A stretch of DNA of 64,000 bases from NCBI RefSeq assembly GCF_036850765.1, contig NC_089492.1:103621022-103685021 (forward strand), written 5' to 3'. The DNA comes from Saccopteryx bilineata (lineage: Eukaryota > Chordata > Mammalia > Chiroptera > Emballonuridae). Position numbers and translations under genes: made by a program. Each line of letters opens with the position of its first letter. Position 1 is the first letter of the stretch. Below are positions 45,593 to 54,935 of the stretch, in pieces. The notes below the pieces were generated by a model. It worked only from the letters and a program-made list of their open reading frames with translations, was not told the DNA's origin and did no database searches.

Positions 45593-46334
45593 CAGGGGTA
45601 GTAAACCTTTTTATACGTACCGCCCACTTTTGTATCTCTGTTAGTAGCAAAATTTTCTAACCGCCCACCGGTTCCATAGTAACGATGAGTTATAAAGTAG
45701 GGAAGTAACTTTACTTTATAAAAATTTATAAAGCAGGGCCCTGGCCGGTTGGCTCAGTGGTGGAGCATCGGCCTGGCGTGCGGAAGTCCCGGGTTCAACT
45801 CCCGGCCAGGGCACACAGGAGAGGCGCCCATCTGCTTCTCCACTCCTCCCCCTCTCCTTCCTCTCTGTCTCTCTCTTCCCCTCCCGCAGCCGAGGCTCCA
45901 TTGGAGCAAAAGATGGCCCGGGCGCTGGGGATGGCTCCTTGACCTCTGCCCCAGGCATTAGAATGGCTCTGGTCGCAACAGAGCGACGCCCCTGATGGGC
46001 AAAGCATCACCCCCTGGTGGGCGTGCCGGGTGGATCCCGGTCGGGCGCATGCAGGAGTCTGTCTGACTGCCTCCCTGTTTCCAGCTTCAGAAAAATACAA
46101 AAAAAAAAATTTATAAAGCAGAGTTACAGCAAGTTAAAGCATATAATAATAATTACTTACCAAGTATTTACTTTATGTCAGATTTTCGCTAAGTTTGGCA
46201 GAATAAATCTTTATAAAACAACTTACTATAGTTAAAACTATCTTTTTATTTATACTTTGGTTGCTCTGCTACTGCCCACCATGAAAGCTGGAATGCCTAC
46301 TAGTGAGCAGTAGGAACCAGGTTGACCACCACTG
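45593..46334. mobile_element. hAT element with a SINE-A inside
   Basis: Begins CAGGGGTAGTAAACC and ends GGTTGACCACCACTG; flanks CCCTAGAC (45585-45592) and CCCTAGAT (46335-46342) match at 7 of 8 bases. About 370 bp without the SINE-A. Confidence 0.8.
45738..46106 (+). repeat. SINE-A inside a hAT element
   Basis: Full copy; flanks AAATTTATAAAGCAG on both sides. Confidence 0.95.
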
Positions 46335-46580
46335 CCCTAGATAAATGTTATAATCTTGTTAATTGTGTCATGCTCCCTCAACTTGTATGTGGTCAAAGGG
46401 TATATAACCAGCCTCTGAAATGTATTTGAGGCTGCACGATTTGGGTCAGATATGCCCCGTGTCAGTCATATGCGGCCGGCATATTAATAAACCTCCTCCT
46501 TTTAATAAAACCCTTCAAAATTCATCTGGAGTTGGTGTTTCTGCGTAAACCCACGCAAGTGAGGTATGGTACTTTACAAC
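46335..46580 (+). repeat. 3' half of an old LTR
   Basis: TATA-like GGGTATATAACC near 46397 and two AATAAA (near 46485 and 46504), then 'gagttggtgtttctgcgtaa'. It ends right where the provirus LTR begins. Confidence 0.5.
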
Positions 46581-47442
46581 TGTTGGTCAAATAAGTTTTT
46601 AAATATGGCATATATGGCCTGACCAGGCGGTGGCGCAGTGGATAGAGCGTCAGACTGGGATGCGGAAGTACCCAGGTTCGAGACCCCAGAGGTCGCGCGC
46701 GGGCTCATCTGGCTTGAGCAAAGAGCTCGCCAGCTTGGACCCAAGGTCGCTGGCTCCAGCAGGGGGTTACTCGGTCTGCTGAAGGCCCGTGGTCAAGGCA
46801 CGTGTGAGAAAGCAATCAATGAACAACTAAGAAGTCGCAAGGCGCAACGAGAAACTGATGATTGATGCTTCTCATCTCTCTCTGTTCCTGTCTGTCTGTC
46901 CCTGTCTATCTCTGCCTCTAAAAAAAAAAAAAAAAAAAAAAAAATATGGCATATATGTTTGCTCACTTTGTGTGTGGGAGACAGGCTGTAAGCTGGCAAA
47001 GTTATTAAGTTATTATAGCCTAAGGCTTAGTTTTAAAACTAAGCTTTTGCCCACACCCTTGACTATTGAAAATAGGGGGTGGTGCACTCTTATGAGGAAT
47101 TCCATTTATGCCGCTGATAAGTGATTTTGTATCAGAGACTTCCTTATTTGTATATTGGATTAAAGGTTTTGCTTTCTACACTATAAAATGGGGATAGACC
47201 AAGGGCTTGCTCTCTCGGTTCCTGCTATCACCATTGCAAGGGCCTCCCTGATTCCTTGCCTTCTGTGGGAAAAAGCAGGTTTTCTGCTTTTCCCTGTCTT
47301 CTCTTGTGGCTTGCCTGTCTTGATGAGACACCAATAAACAGAATGGCCCACCTTTCTCGGACTTCACCATTTCTTTACCGTCTGCCCGAATCCAATGGGA
47401 ACCTGCATATGAATGGCCACGATGGCGACTACTGGCCTTACA
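46581..47442 (+). repeat. 5' LTR, split by SINE-B
   Basis: Parts 46581-46616 and 46943-47442. TATA-like ACTATAAAATGGGG near 47180, AATAAA in ccaataaacagaatgg near 47332, ends GGCCTTACA. Confidence 0.9.
46617..46942 (+). repeat. SINE-B inside the 5' LTR
   Basis: Flanked by ATATGGCATATAT on both sides; the 3' LTR lacks it, so it came after integration. Confidence 0.95.
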
Positions 47443-47444
47443 AC

Positions 47445-47462
47445 TGGTGTAGTTTGCGGCAG
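47445..47462 (+). promoter_or_regulatory. Possible primer binding site
   Basis: TGGTGTAGTTTGCGGCAG starts 2 bp after the 5' LTR and begins TGG as expected. I cannot assign the tRNA. Confidence 0.4.
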
Positions 47463-47528
47463 AGATTGGTACAGAGCCACCACCCTTGAGGGGTGAGGTA
47501 GAGGACCGGTGGCTGTTCTGGCTCCCCA

Positions 47529-48314
47529 TGGCTTTTAGGGGCGGTGGGCTGCGTGTTTTTTACTCAAGAGGACACGAGGAGTTATGTGCGAGAAGCTGCC
47601 CGAGGTCAAAAGCTTCAGTATGAATTGCAAATCGAATGGCAGAAAAGGCTGGAATTGGAGCGAGCACTGGCGAAGAAATTACGGGTTTGCGAGTTGCAGT
47701 TTGCCCTGGAAGCTGAACGTTTGTACCAGCAGTTGTTGGGGAAATAACTGCAGATTCAAGAGCTAGAGCCTCAGCTTCTGGCCAAAAGCCAGCAGCCACA
47801 GGAGCCTAAACAGTCACCAAAGGAGCAGCAGCATTCATGCAGGTGGATTGGCTCTGAGTCAGCCGAAGCAGGCACTTGCAACTCCTCTTCTGAGGATGAG
47901 AAGGCTCAGGCTGAAGCTGCCATACGCACACTGAGAGCCTGACCAGTGGTCACCAAGAAGGTAAAAACCCAGCAATGAAGAGTCCCTCAGGGGCAGCCAC
48001 AGCCTCCTGCCCAGGAAATGGAACACTCTGTGGTCCTGCCCTAAACTCAGGCAGAGCTGATGGAGTTGGGGGCACAATTTAGGCAGAAACCTACTGAATC
48101 CCTGGCCTAGTTACTACAATTATGGGACATAGGGGTGGGTGGCCAATGGAGAAATTGGCCACCATTACCACATACTCCTCTTTGAGGCAGCGTCAGAACT
48201 GCCATGACAACCCAGGAAACCATACCCTATTAGAATGGGTGATGGCCACCATTCATATGGTCTGGCAGAATGCTGGAGAATTGCCGGGGGCAATGAGTCA
48301 TTTGGGACCTAGGT
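47529..48314 (+). pseudogene. ERV gag, N-terminal part, broken
   Basis: An open piece at 47544-47747 (67 aa) is rich in Glu, Lys, Arg and Leu, as in a helical or coiled-coil gag start (pieces EIQWQKRLELERAL-like and KLRVCELQFALEAERL). Past its stop the sequence goes on as a gag-like Gln/Pro-rich part, but in-frame stops occur several times before 48315 (for example TGA near 47942 and TAG near 48108). It cannot give a full Gag. Confidence 0.6.
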
Positions 48315-50084
48315 ATGAAGAATGCTGTTTTCAACCCTGGGTCCCGTGGGCCAGATGAGGAAGTGTTTACGGCAAAAATGAAGGAATTTATCCTTGCTAG
48401 TGCCCCGTCAGCCCTTTTTGGGTCACTTGTGGCTATCTTGGGCCCCTATATAGGGCAGCCCATCAATGCAGTTACACAGATGGTAGCAGATTTGGGAGAG
48501 CTGGAGGCCGCTCGGGATCATAAAGCAGTGAGGGCTGCTGCCTATGTTGCCTCCCCAACTAACAAGGGAAATGGGCCTGTAATGGTTACCCAAACACAGA
48601 TGTGGGTAGATCTGATTGCAGCTGGAGCAGATAAGGAGAAATTAAATGGCCAGACTAATAAAATTCTTTTGGAGCTTTGGCGGCAGCTTAAACCAGAACA
48701 GAAGTTCCAGCCACTGAGACGAAAGGCCCCAGCAGCTACCAGTAAAACGTTTGGTGCAGCTGGGGCTCAGGAGGCAGAAACTGAAGTCAGTCCCTACCAG
48801 GAGGGGCGGGTGCCCATCCCCGAGGATGCCTGGTATAATGACGGTTCTAGCAGGAACCAACCTGCCAAATGGACGGCTATAGCCTTCTATCTGGCCACTG
48901 AGACTATTTGGATGGACACAGGTACAGGCCAAAGCGGTCAATGGGCAGAATTAAGAGCTGTTTGGCTAGATGCCCATAATGCACCTTCATCTCTGGTGAT
49001 CTGCACTGACAGCTGGGCTGTCTATCGTGGACTGACCGTTTGGATTGCTACTTGGCACACTAACCAGTGGATGGTAATGCACCATCCACTATGGGGTCAG
49101 GCCATGTGGCAGGACTTATGGGAAATAGGACACCAGAAGCAGGTGACAGTATATCATGTCACGGGCCATGCCCCTCTAGACCATCCTGGGAATGATGAGG
49201 CAGATACGTTGGCAAGAGTGCGATGGTTGGAGACTGCACCTGCAGGTGATGTGGCGCAGTGGCTCCACCGGTGCCTGCTCCATGAGGGACAGAAAACTAT
49301 GTGGGCTATGGTTAAGGCGTGGAACTTGCATGTGTCCTATGCAGAGGTACTTGCAGCCTGTGAGCAATGTGCAGTGTGTTCCAAGGAGCACCCTCGGAGA
49401 CCACTGGTGTCACCTGGACAGATCCAGAGGGGGCATGTTCCACTGACACGATGGCAGATAGACATCATTGGACCCTTACCAAAGTCAGAAGGATACCAGT
49501 ATGCAGTCACTTGTGTAGATACTGCCACCGGTCTGCTTGCTGCTTACCCTGCCCGTAATCCTGACCAGAAAGCAGTCATACAGGCTCTGGACCACCTGGG
49601 TGCTGCATACGGGCGACCGCTGGTCCTTGAAAGTGACAATGGTACTCACTTCACTGATTCAATGGTGAGGCAATGGGCTCAAGAGCTAGGGGTGGACTGG
49701 AAGTACCATGTTCCCTACCACCCCCAGGCTGCTGGTATCATTGAGCGTTATAATAGACTCTTAAAGCAGGGACTGCGACAGGAGGGGGGCACCGGCTCTC
49801 TTACGGGATGGACATGCCGCTTATGGACAGTACTCTGGATTTTGAATAAGAGACCTCGACAGGGGAGCCCAGCTCCAGTAGAGGCCCTCCTGCATCGGGC
49901 AGCTGCCCCATTCAGTTGCAGATACACACCAAGGACATTTTACTCAAGCCAGGTTTTGGACAGCAAGGCAATGTGCTCTTGCCTGCCCCAACAGCCCTTC
50001 TTAAAGGCCAACGGCTTCGATGGACTTGGCCCTGGACCATACAGGCCCCCCCAACTGAGATGGGTGGCCTTGTTGGCACCATGA
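48315..50084 (+). CDS. ERV fusion ORF: gag end - RNase H - integrase, 589 codons
   Basis: Open frame of 589 aa in the provirus. Residues about 1-135 look like a capsid-type gag end (MKEFILAS, GPYIGQPINAV, ELWRQLKPEQK). After a linker, RNase H follows: Asp176 in YNDGSS, Glu212 in QWAELRAV, Asp232 in CTDSWAV and the Asp of GNDEADTLAR near 297, so all four acidic positions are kept. Integrase follows: an HHCC-type zinc site ending CEQCAVC, then Asp in WQIDIIGPLP, Asp in ESDNGTHF and Glu in AAGIIERYN with exactly 35 residues between the last two. Protease and reverse transcriptase are absent. From about 49,908 the frame is wrong for about 45 codons, returns near 50,045 and ends at a TGA (50,082-50,084) where the sister copy has Trp. 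Start chosen as the first ATG in the frame; in a virus it would be read as part of gag. A dead relic is the default reading. Confidence 0.75.
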   Translation: MKNAVFNPGSRGPDEEVFTAKMKEFILASAPSALFGSLVAILGPYIGQPINAVTQMVADLGELEAARDHKAVRAAAYVASPTNKGNGPVMVTQTQMWVDLIAAGADKEKLNGQTNKILLELWRQLKPEQKFQPLRRKAPAATSKTFGAAGAQEAETEVSPYQEGRVPIPEDAWYNDGSSRNQPAKWTAIAFYLATETIWMDTGTGQSGQWAELRAVWLDAHNAPSSLVICTDSWAVYRGLTVWIATWHTNQWMVMHHPLWGQAMWQDLWEIGHQKQVTVYHVTGHAPLDHPGNDEADTLARVRWLETAPAGDVAQWLHRCLLHEGQKTMWAMVKAWNLHVSYAEVLAACEQCAVCSKEHPRRPLVSPGQIQRGHVPLTRWQIDIIGPLPKSEGYQYAVTCVDTATGLLAAYPARNPDQKAVIQALDHLGAAYGRPLVLESDNGTHFTDSMVRQWAQELGVDWKYHVPYHPQAAGIIERYNRLLKQGLRQEGGTGSLTGWTCRLWTVLWILNKRPRQGSPAPVEALLHRAAAPFSCRYTPRTFYSSQVLDSKAMCSCLPQQPFLKANGFDGLGPGPYRPPQLRWVALLAP

Positions 50085-50430
50085 GGAAAGGGGTTAGAGG
50101 TAGACCTCTAGTTAACTCCTTGGGCAACCAGCACCTGGCCACCTAAGGTAGAAGTGTATTATCCCTTGAGTGCTCAGGGAGATAGCATTCTGAAGGGCAC
50201 CTTCATAATTTATTTATGGCCAATAATGAGTTCTCCTATTTTATTACACATAGAACCAGCAGATCCTGGTATATTGGCCAATAAGGTTTGGTATGCCCGC
50301 TCAGGGCAGCCTCTGGTACCAGCTACAGGTGCTGTCTGCAGACAAAACTCTGGCCTGTATTCTGCCAGAGGGAAAAGATTTGCCTCTCTTGGTGCCGCTG
50401 ACAGCTCTCTCATTTCGCCCATAGCTTTTG
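50085..50430 (+). pseudogene. ERV pol 3' remnant
   Basis: Continues the frame seen at 14598-15104 in another reading frame (for example MSSPILLHIEPAD and LANKVWYARSG). No env follows before the polypurine tract. Confidence 0.6.
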
Positions 50431-50540
50431 ATTTATTAATCCTATTGCTGTAATTTGTACTGTTTCTGTTTATGCAATGTACCTCACTCCTTGCACAGTG
50501 ACCATCATGGAAGATACCTATGGTTTAGATTGTAAAGCGA

Positions 50541-50555
50541 GCAAAAGGGGTGGAA
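50541..50555 (+). promoter_or_regulatory. Polypurine tract
   Basis: GCAAAAGGGGTGGAA lies right before the 3' LTR; the same tract precedes the LTR at 15236. It would prime plus-strand synthesis. Confidence 0.85.
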
Positions 50556-51059
50556 TGTTGGTCAAATAAGTTTTTAAATATGACATATGTGTTTGCTCGC
50601 TTTGGTTGTAGGAGACAGGCTGTAAGCTGACAAAGTTATTATATCCTAAGGCTTAGTTTTAAAACTAAGCTTTTGCCCACACCCTTGACTATTGAAAATA
50701 GGAGGTGGTGCACTCTTATGAGGAATCCCATTTATGCCTCCGATAAGTGACTTTGTATCAGAGACTTCCTTATTTGTATATTGGGTTAAAGGTTTTTCTT
50801 TCTACACTATAAAAAGGGGACAGGCCAGGGGCTTGCTCTCTTGGTTCCTTCTGTCACCATTGCAGGGGTCTCCCTGATTCCTTGCCTTCCATGAGAAAAG
50901 CAGGTTTTCTGCTTTTCCTTTGGTTTCTCTTGTAGCTTGCCTGTCTTGATGAGACACCAATAAACAGAATGGCCCACCATCCTCCGACTCCGCACCGTCT
51001 GCCCGAATCCATTGGGAACCTGCATATGAATGGCCACGATGGCGGCTCCTGGCCTTACA
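50556..51059 (+). repeat. 3' LTR
   Basis: 504 bp, TGTTGG to CTTACA; TATA-like ACTATAAAAAGGGG near 50806 and AATAAA near 50960. Uninterrupted. Confidence 0.92.
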
Positions 51060-51202
51060 ACATTTGGGGGTATGGTACTTTACAACAAAAGAACACTTCC
51101 CAGAAATGTTTATGCTTTTGAATTGGAACGAAAATGAGCAAAACCTTCATTTATTGACCACCAGATGCCAGACATTGTGCTAAAGGTCTTCAGCATATTA
51201 TC

Positions 51203-51613
51203 TTTTTTTTTTTTTTTTTTTTTTTTTTTGCATTTTTCTGAAGCTGGAAACAGGGAGAGACAGTCAGACAGACTCCCGCATGCGCCCGACCGGGATCCAC
51301 CCGGCACGCCCACCATGGGGCGACGCTCTGCCCACCAGGGGGCGATGCTCTGCCCATCTTGGGCATCGCCATGTTGCAACCAGAGCCACTTTTGCGCCTG
51401 AGGCAGAGGCCACAGAGCCATCCCCAGCGCCCGGGCCATCTTTGCTCCAATGGAGCCTCGCTGAGGGAGGGGAAGAGAGAGACAGAGAGGAAGGTGCGGC
51501 TGAGGGGTGGAGAAGCAAATGGGCGCTTCTCCTGTGTGCCCTGGCCGGGAATCAAACCTGGGTCCTCCGCACGCTAGGCCGATGCTCTACCACTGAGCCA
51601 ACCGGCCAGGGCC
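51203..51613 (-). repeat. SINE-A
   Basis: Antisense; flanks CAGCATATTATCTT on both sides. Confidence 0.95.
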
Positions 51614-51750
51614 AGCATATTATCTTATTTGAGTCCCACAATAACCTGAAGCTAGTGTTATTAACCCATTTAACAAATGTTAGACAAGTTTGTTGCTCGA
51701 TAGCTCAGCAATCAGGTGGCAAATCCTGTCTCCATGCTGCAGAAGGATAC

Positions 51751-51955
51751 TCTTTTTTTTTTTCTTTTTTTTTAATTTATTGATTTTAGAGAGAGGGAGA
51801 GAGAGAAAGGCATGTGATGGGGGGCGTGGAGTAGCAATCAACTTATACTTACTTTTTGTATGTGCTTTGATCGGGCAAACCCCAGGTTTTGAACTGGCAA
51901 CCTCAGGGTTCCAGGTCGACACTTTAGCCACTGTACCACTACAGGTCAACACTTT
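51751..51955 (-). repeat. SINE-C, divergent
   Basis: Antisense with 'ttgatttt' tail part, 'ggttttgaactggcaacctc' and head end accactacaggtca. Confidence 0.75.
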
Positions 51956-53114
51956 CTTTTTTTCACCACAGGTCAAGTGGAGTCTGTTCTTCACTTTAGG
52001 TGTCCTCCACCTCCATTACTCGGATACCGCTACCCAACTTTGACAGTGTACTCTAGAATTGAGAAATAAACCCAGCTCTCCTGCCTTCCACTAAATTGAT
52101 TCACAAGAACATAAATTTTACAGTCTTCAGCCTCCAAGATGCTTAAAACCTAGGAGGTGTCAGACCCAAGCATTACTGTAGAGGAGAAGTAGAAAGTCCC
52201 AGTCTGAGCCCTGATTCTGCAAGCAACTACGTGGGTGATGTGAGAGAAGTCACTAAGCCTCTCAGGTCCTAATTTTCTATTTTTAAAATGAAAGCACTAT
52301 ACCAGATCATATCTTATCTTTACCACCCTGGAATAATATAGATCAAGAAAAAGGGTAAAATGCTCCCTAAGGGTAGAAGCTGCAAAGAGAGAGACAATTC
52401 TCACTGAAGTGCTTCCAATTCCAGTAATGGAGCTATTTTTAGATTTGATCTGGTTCTCTCATGCATGTTGCATGTTGCGGGATGGTTTTCTGGGTCAACC
52501 TTTCTCAAATAAACTGTTATTTAATCCATGATCAGAACATTTGCCAAGATAGCGTAACCACCTTTCCCACACTAGCATTAGCTATTATATGACTAACCTT
52601 CAAAGACTTGGGCTGTAGGGGTCCACACGTCTTTGGTTTAAAAGAAGTATCCTGGAGGGAGTGGTTCTAGACTGTCATATGTGCAGTTTCTCCTCTACTT
52701 TCATTCAGACGTGCATTCAGTCATTTGTTTTTCTTCAGTGCTACTTTGTGCTAGAAACTTAGAATACAAATGGTGAGCAAAAATAAGACAAAACCCTTAC
52801 CATCAAGGTTACACTGGGGGAGTACATTAATCAAATAAACATACAAACTTTCATTGCAACTGTAACAAGTGCTACAAAGGAAAAGGATAGGATGCCCTGA
52901 GAACCTAAAATTGGGAAGTCAGAGAAGGCTTCCTTTGAGAGGTTCTGTTTGAGTTCTGAAAATGAGTAGTTGTTAATAGGTGTCAAGGGAAGGGAAAAGC
53001 ATTCCTGGAAAAGGAAAGCACGGGGCAGAGGTCTATAGAAGGAGGAAGTACGAGACTAAAATGAAGCCAGGGTAAGGGGTGAGGAAAAATGAAGCCAGAT
53101 TATGAAGGTGTGAG
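51956..53114. other. Host sequence with MIR, no gene seen
   Basis: Sense MIR at about 52195-52310. 52690-53110 is the same kind of unnamed old repeat as 6990-7450 ('actttgtgctagaaacttag', 'gggaagtcagagaaggcttc'). Confidence 0.45.
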
Positions 53115-53880
53115 AGAAGAAAAACTTCCTCTACCCTCTTAAATTCAGTGCTAGAGGCCTGTGAATTAAATGAACAAAGACAGATTAACAGGGAGAAAAA
53201 TATTTATATGCATGAATACATACCAAGCTACAAAGAAGTAGTGCAATAAACGGTTAAAGTTAGAGGCTTATATACTTAATTTAGTAAGGAAAACAGGATG
53301 GACGAAAGGGCCACTATGGGAAGAACAAAGAGGTTTTTTAGAAAAGACAAATAGTTTTCTAGAAGAAGAAGTGGGAGATAAGAAAGTTAGTGGTAATGTT
53401 TGTTCATGCAGGTACAGGTGGTTCTCCTGACTTCTTTTTTTTTAAATTATTTTTATTTTATTTATTCATTTCAGAGAAGAGAGAGAGAAAGAGAGAGAGA
53501 GAAGGTGGAGAGGAGCAGGAAGCATCAACTCCCACATGTGCCCTGACCAGGCAAGCCCAGGGTTTCAAACCAGCGACCTCAGCATTCCAGATCAAGGCTT
53601 TATCCACTGCGCCACCACAGGTCAGGCTCTCCCAACTTCTTTACAATCATAAAACTCCCCCAGAGAGGAAGCTTATGATTGATTGGTTTACTGGTGGTCT
53701 CCTTCCAGGAGTAAAAGCCACGCTGAGAGGGAATTTGTGGCAGCCTCATTTCCTAGAAGATTGTTCTTTTAGACAGATAGGGAAGCTCTAAGAAGGTTTT
53801 TTTCCTGCATCTGTTGAATCCTAAATGTCTTCAGCTTAAAATAATCTTCATATCAATTCTGGGGTTCTAAGTGGGCCCCC
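53115..53880 (-). repeat. Old LTR, MLT2/ERVL-like, antisense, split by SINE-C
   Basis: 'gaaaaacttcctctaccctc', 'gaacaaagacagattaacag' at the left end and 'gttctaagtgggcccccaaa' at the right end. SINE-C interrupts at 53436. Confidence 0.5.
53436..53627 (-). repeat. SINE-C
   Basis: Antisense, head end gccaccacaggtcaggc; flanks share CTCC.GACTTCTTT-like text. Confidence 0.9.
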
Positions 53881-54429
53881 AAAAGGTGCTGGTGCAAGGT
53901 GATGCTAGAGAGATAGCAAAGGCTAGATAACAGATAACGCACACACAGTAAGCTCTTAGTGTCATCCATATTCTTAGAACAATGGGAAGAATTGAAGGGT
54001 TTTTTGTTTTCTTGGGTTTCTTGTTTGATGCTGTTGTTTTTTAGAGAAAGGAGGAGATAGAGATAGGAAGGGGGGCGAGGCAGAGAGAGAGAGAGAGAAG
54101 CATCAACTCACTGCTCCACTTAGTTGTGCATTGATTGTTTCCAAGAATTGAAGGGTTTTAAGCAGAGAACTACAGGATTAGATTTGCATTTGTTGAATTC
54201 AGGGTGTATTTATTTGATTTGGGGTTTATTTGTTGAATTTGGAGTGCATTTCAGAGCTTCAAGAGTTGATGATGAATAGGCAACTAACTGGATGTACCAG
54301 TTAGGAACTCAGAGGACAGCTCTAAAGATCTTTGTGAGTCATCTATATATAGATGGTAATTCTATTTCCCTCTCAATATTGAGCACATTAGCAATAAAAT
54401 GACACATTGTGGTTGTCCCAGAGCTGGGT
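53881..54429. other. Host sequence; small SINE fragment
   Basis: A degraded antisense SINE-B piece lies at about 54030-54150. A repeated 'tttgttgaatttgg' motif occurs at 54185-54250. No gene seen. Confidence 0.45.
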
Positions 54430-54444
54430 AAAGAAATGCTGGCC
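54430..54444 (+). repeat. 5' target-site duplication of the L1
   Basis: AAAGAAATGCTGGCC; the 3' copy AAGAAATGCTGGCC is at 60360-60373, right after the A tail. The first base merges with the tail. Confidence 0.9.
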
Positions 54445-54684
54445 GACCTGAGAACTCCTGGATCAAGCATCCGGGAGGAATAGAACCACCGGTGGAAGGA
54501 TTAGAAATGGTCGCCATCCACCTTATTTTTCCGCGAGGAAGTTGATGCCCAGTGAGGCGGATGGACGGAGAATGACCGGCGCAGTTCAACAGATACTGGA
54601 CACCCATTCTCTGCCAGACACCACGTGAAGTCTTGAGGATACAAAAACAAGTCAACAAGGTTCTGGATTTCAAGTGGCTTAGAG
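54445..54684 (+). other. Likely 5'-transduced host segment of the L1
   Basis: Lies inside the duplications but does not read like an L1 5' UTR; 54590-54680 resembles ordinary host repeat text ('ctctgccagacaccacgtga', 'ttgaggatacaaaaacaagt'). The usual L1-like start comes later, at about 54685. Confidence 0.5.
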
Positions 54685-54935
54685 AATGAGTGACGTCACG
54701 GAAATGGCGCCGTGAGAAGCGCGTCCGACAGCTCTCCCCTAAATCACAACAAATTTATCAACTAGAAACAGAAAAATTTATCCTCGGAGCATTCCGGAGT
54801 TCCACACAAACTGAAAGCAAAAGGACTGTTATCACTTGAATCTGAGAGACGAGGGTGTGGAGGAAGCTACCGCAGCGACGCTCATTCAAGCCGCCAGGGA
54901 GTGCACCCGCGTGCTATCAATAAGACCACCCTCAG
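54685..54935 (+). promoter_or_regulatory. L1 5' UTR / internal promoter
   Basis: Contains TGACGTCA (54691-54698), a perfect CRE palindrome, followed at once by AAATGGCGCCG, a YY1-like site, as in the first bases of many mammalian L1s. CpG content is higher than in the flanks. Confidence 0.65.

Larger units (their letters stand above)
46581..51059 (+). mobile_element. ERV provirus with both LTRs, internally deleted
   Basis: Order: 5' LTR, possible primer binding site, broken gag, gag-RNaseH-integrase fusion frame, pol end, polypurine tract, 3' LTR. There is no protease, reverse transcriptase or env. Integrase and RNase H text look closest to ERVL-type (class III) elements, by eye. The LTRs differ from each other at many positions (by eye several percent), so the insertion is not recent. 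No clean 5-bp duplication flanks it. Confidence 0.88.

Noticed and set aside
48315..50084. Domesticated host gene
   Set aside because: The frame sits between two LTRs of the same family, with broken gag upstream and a partly shifted C-terminus. Without evidence of expression or conservation a relic is more likely.
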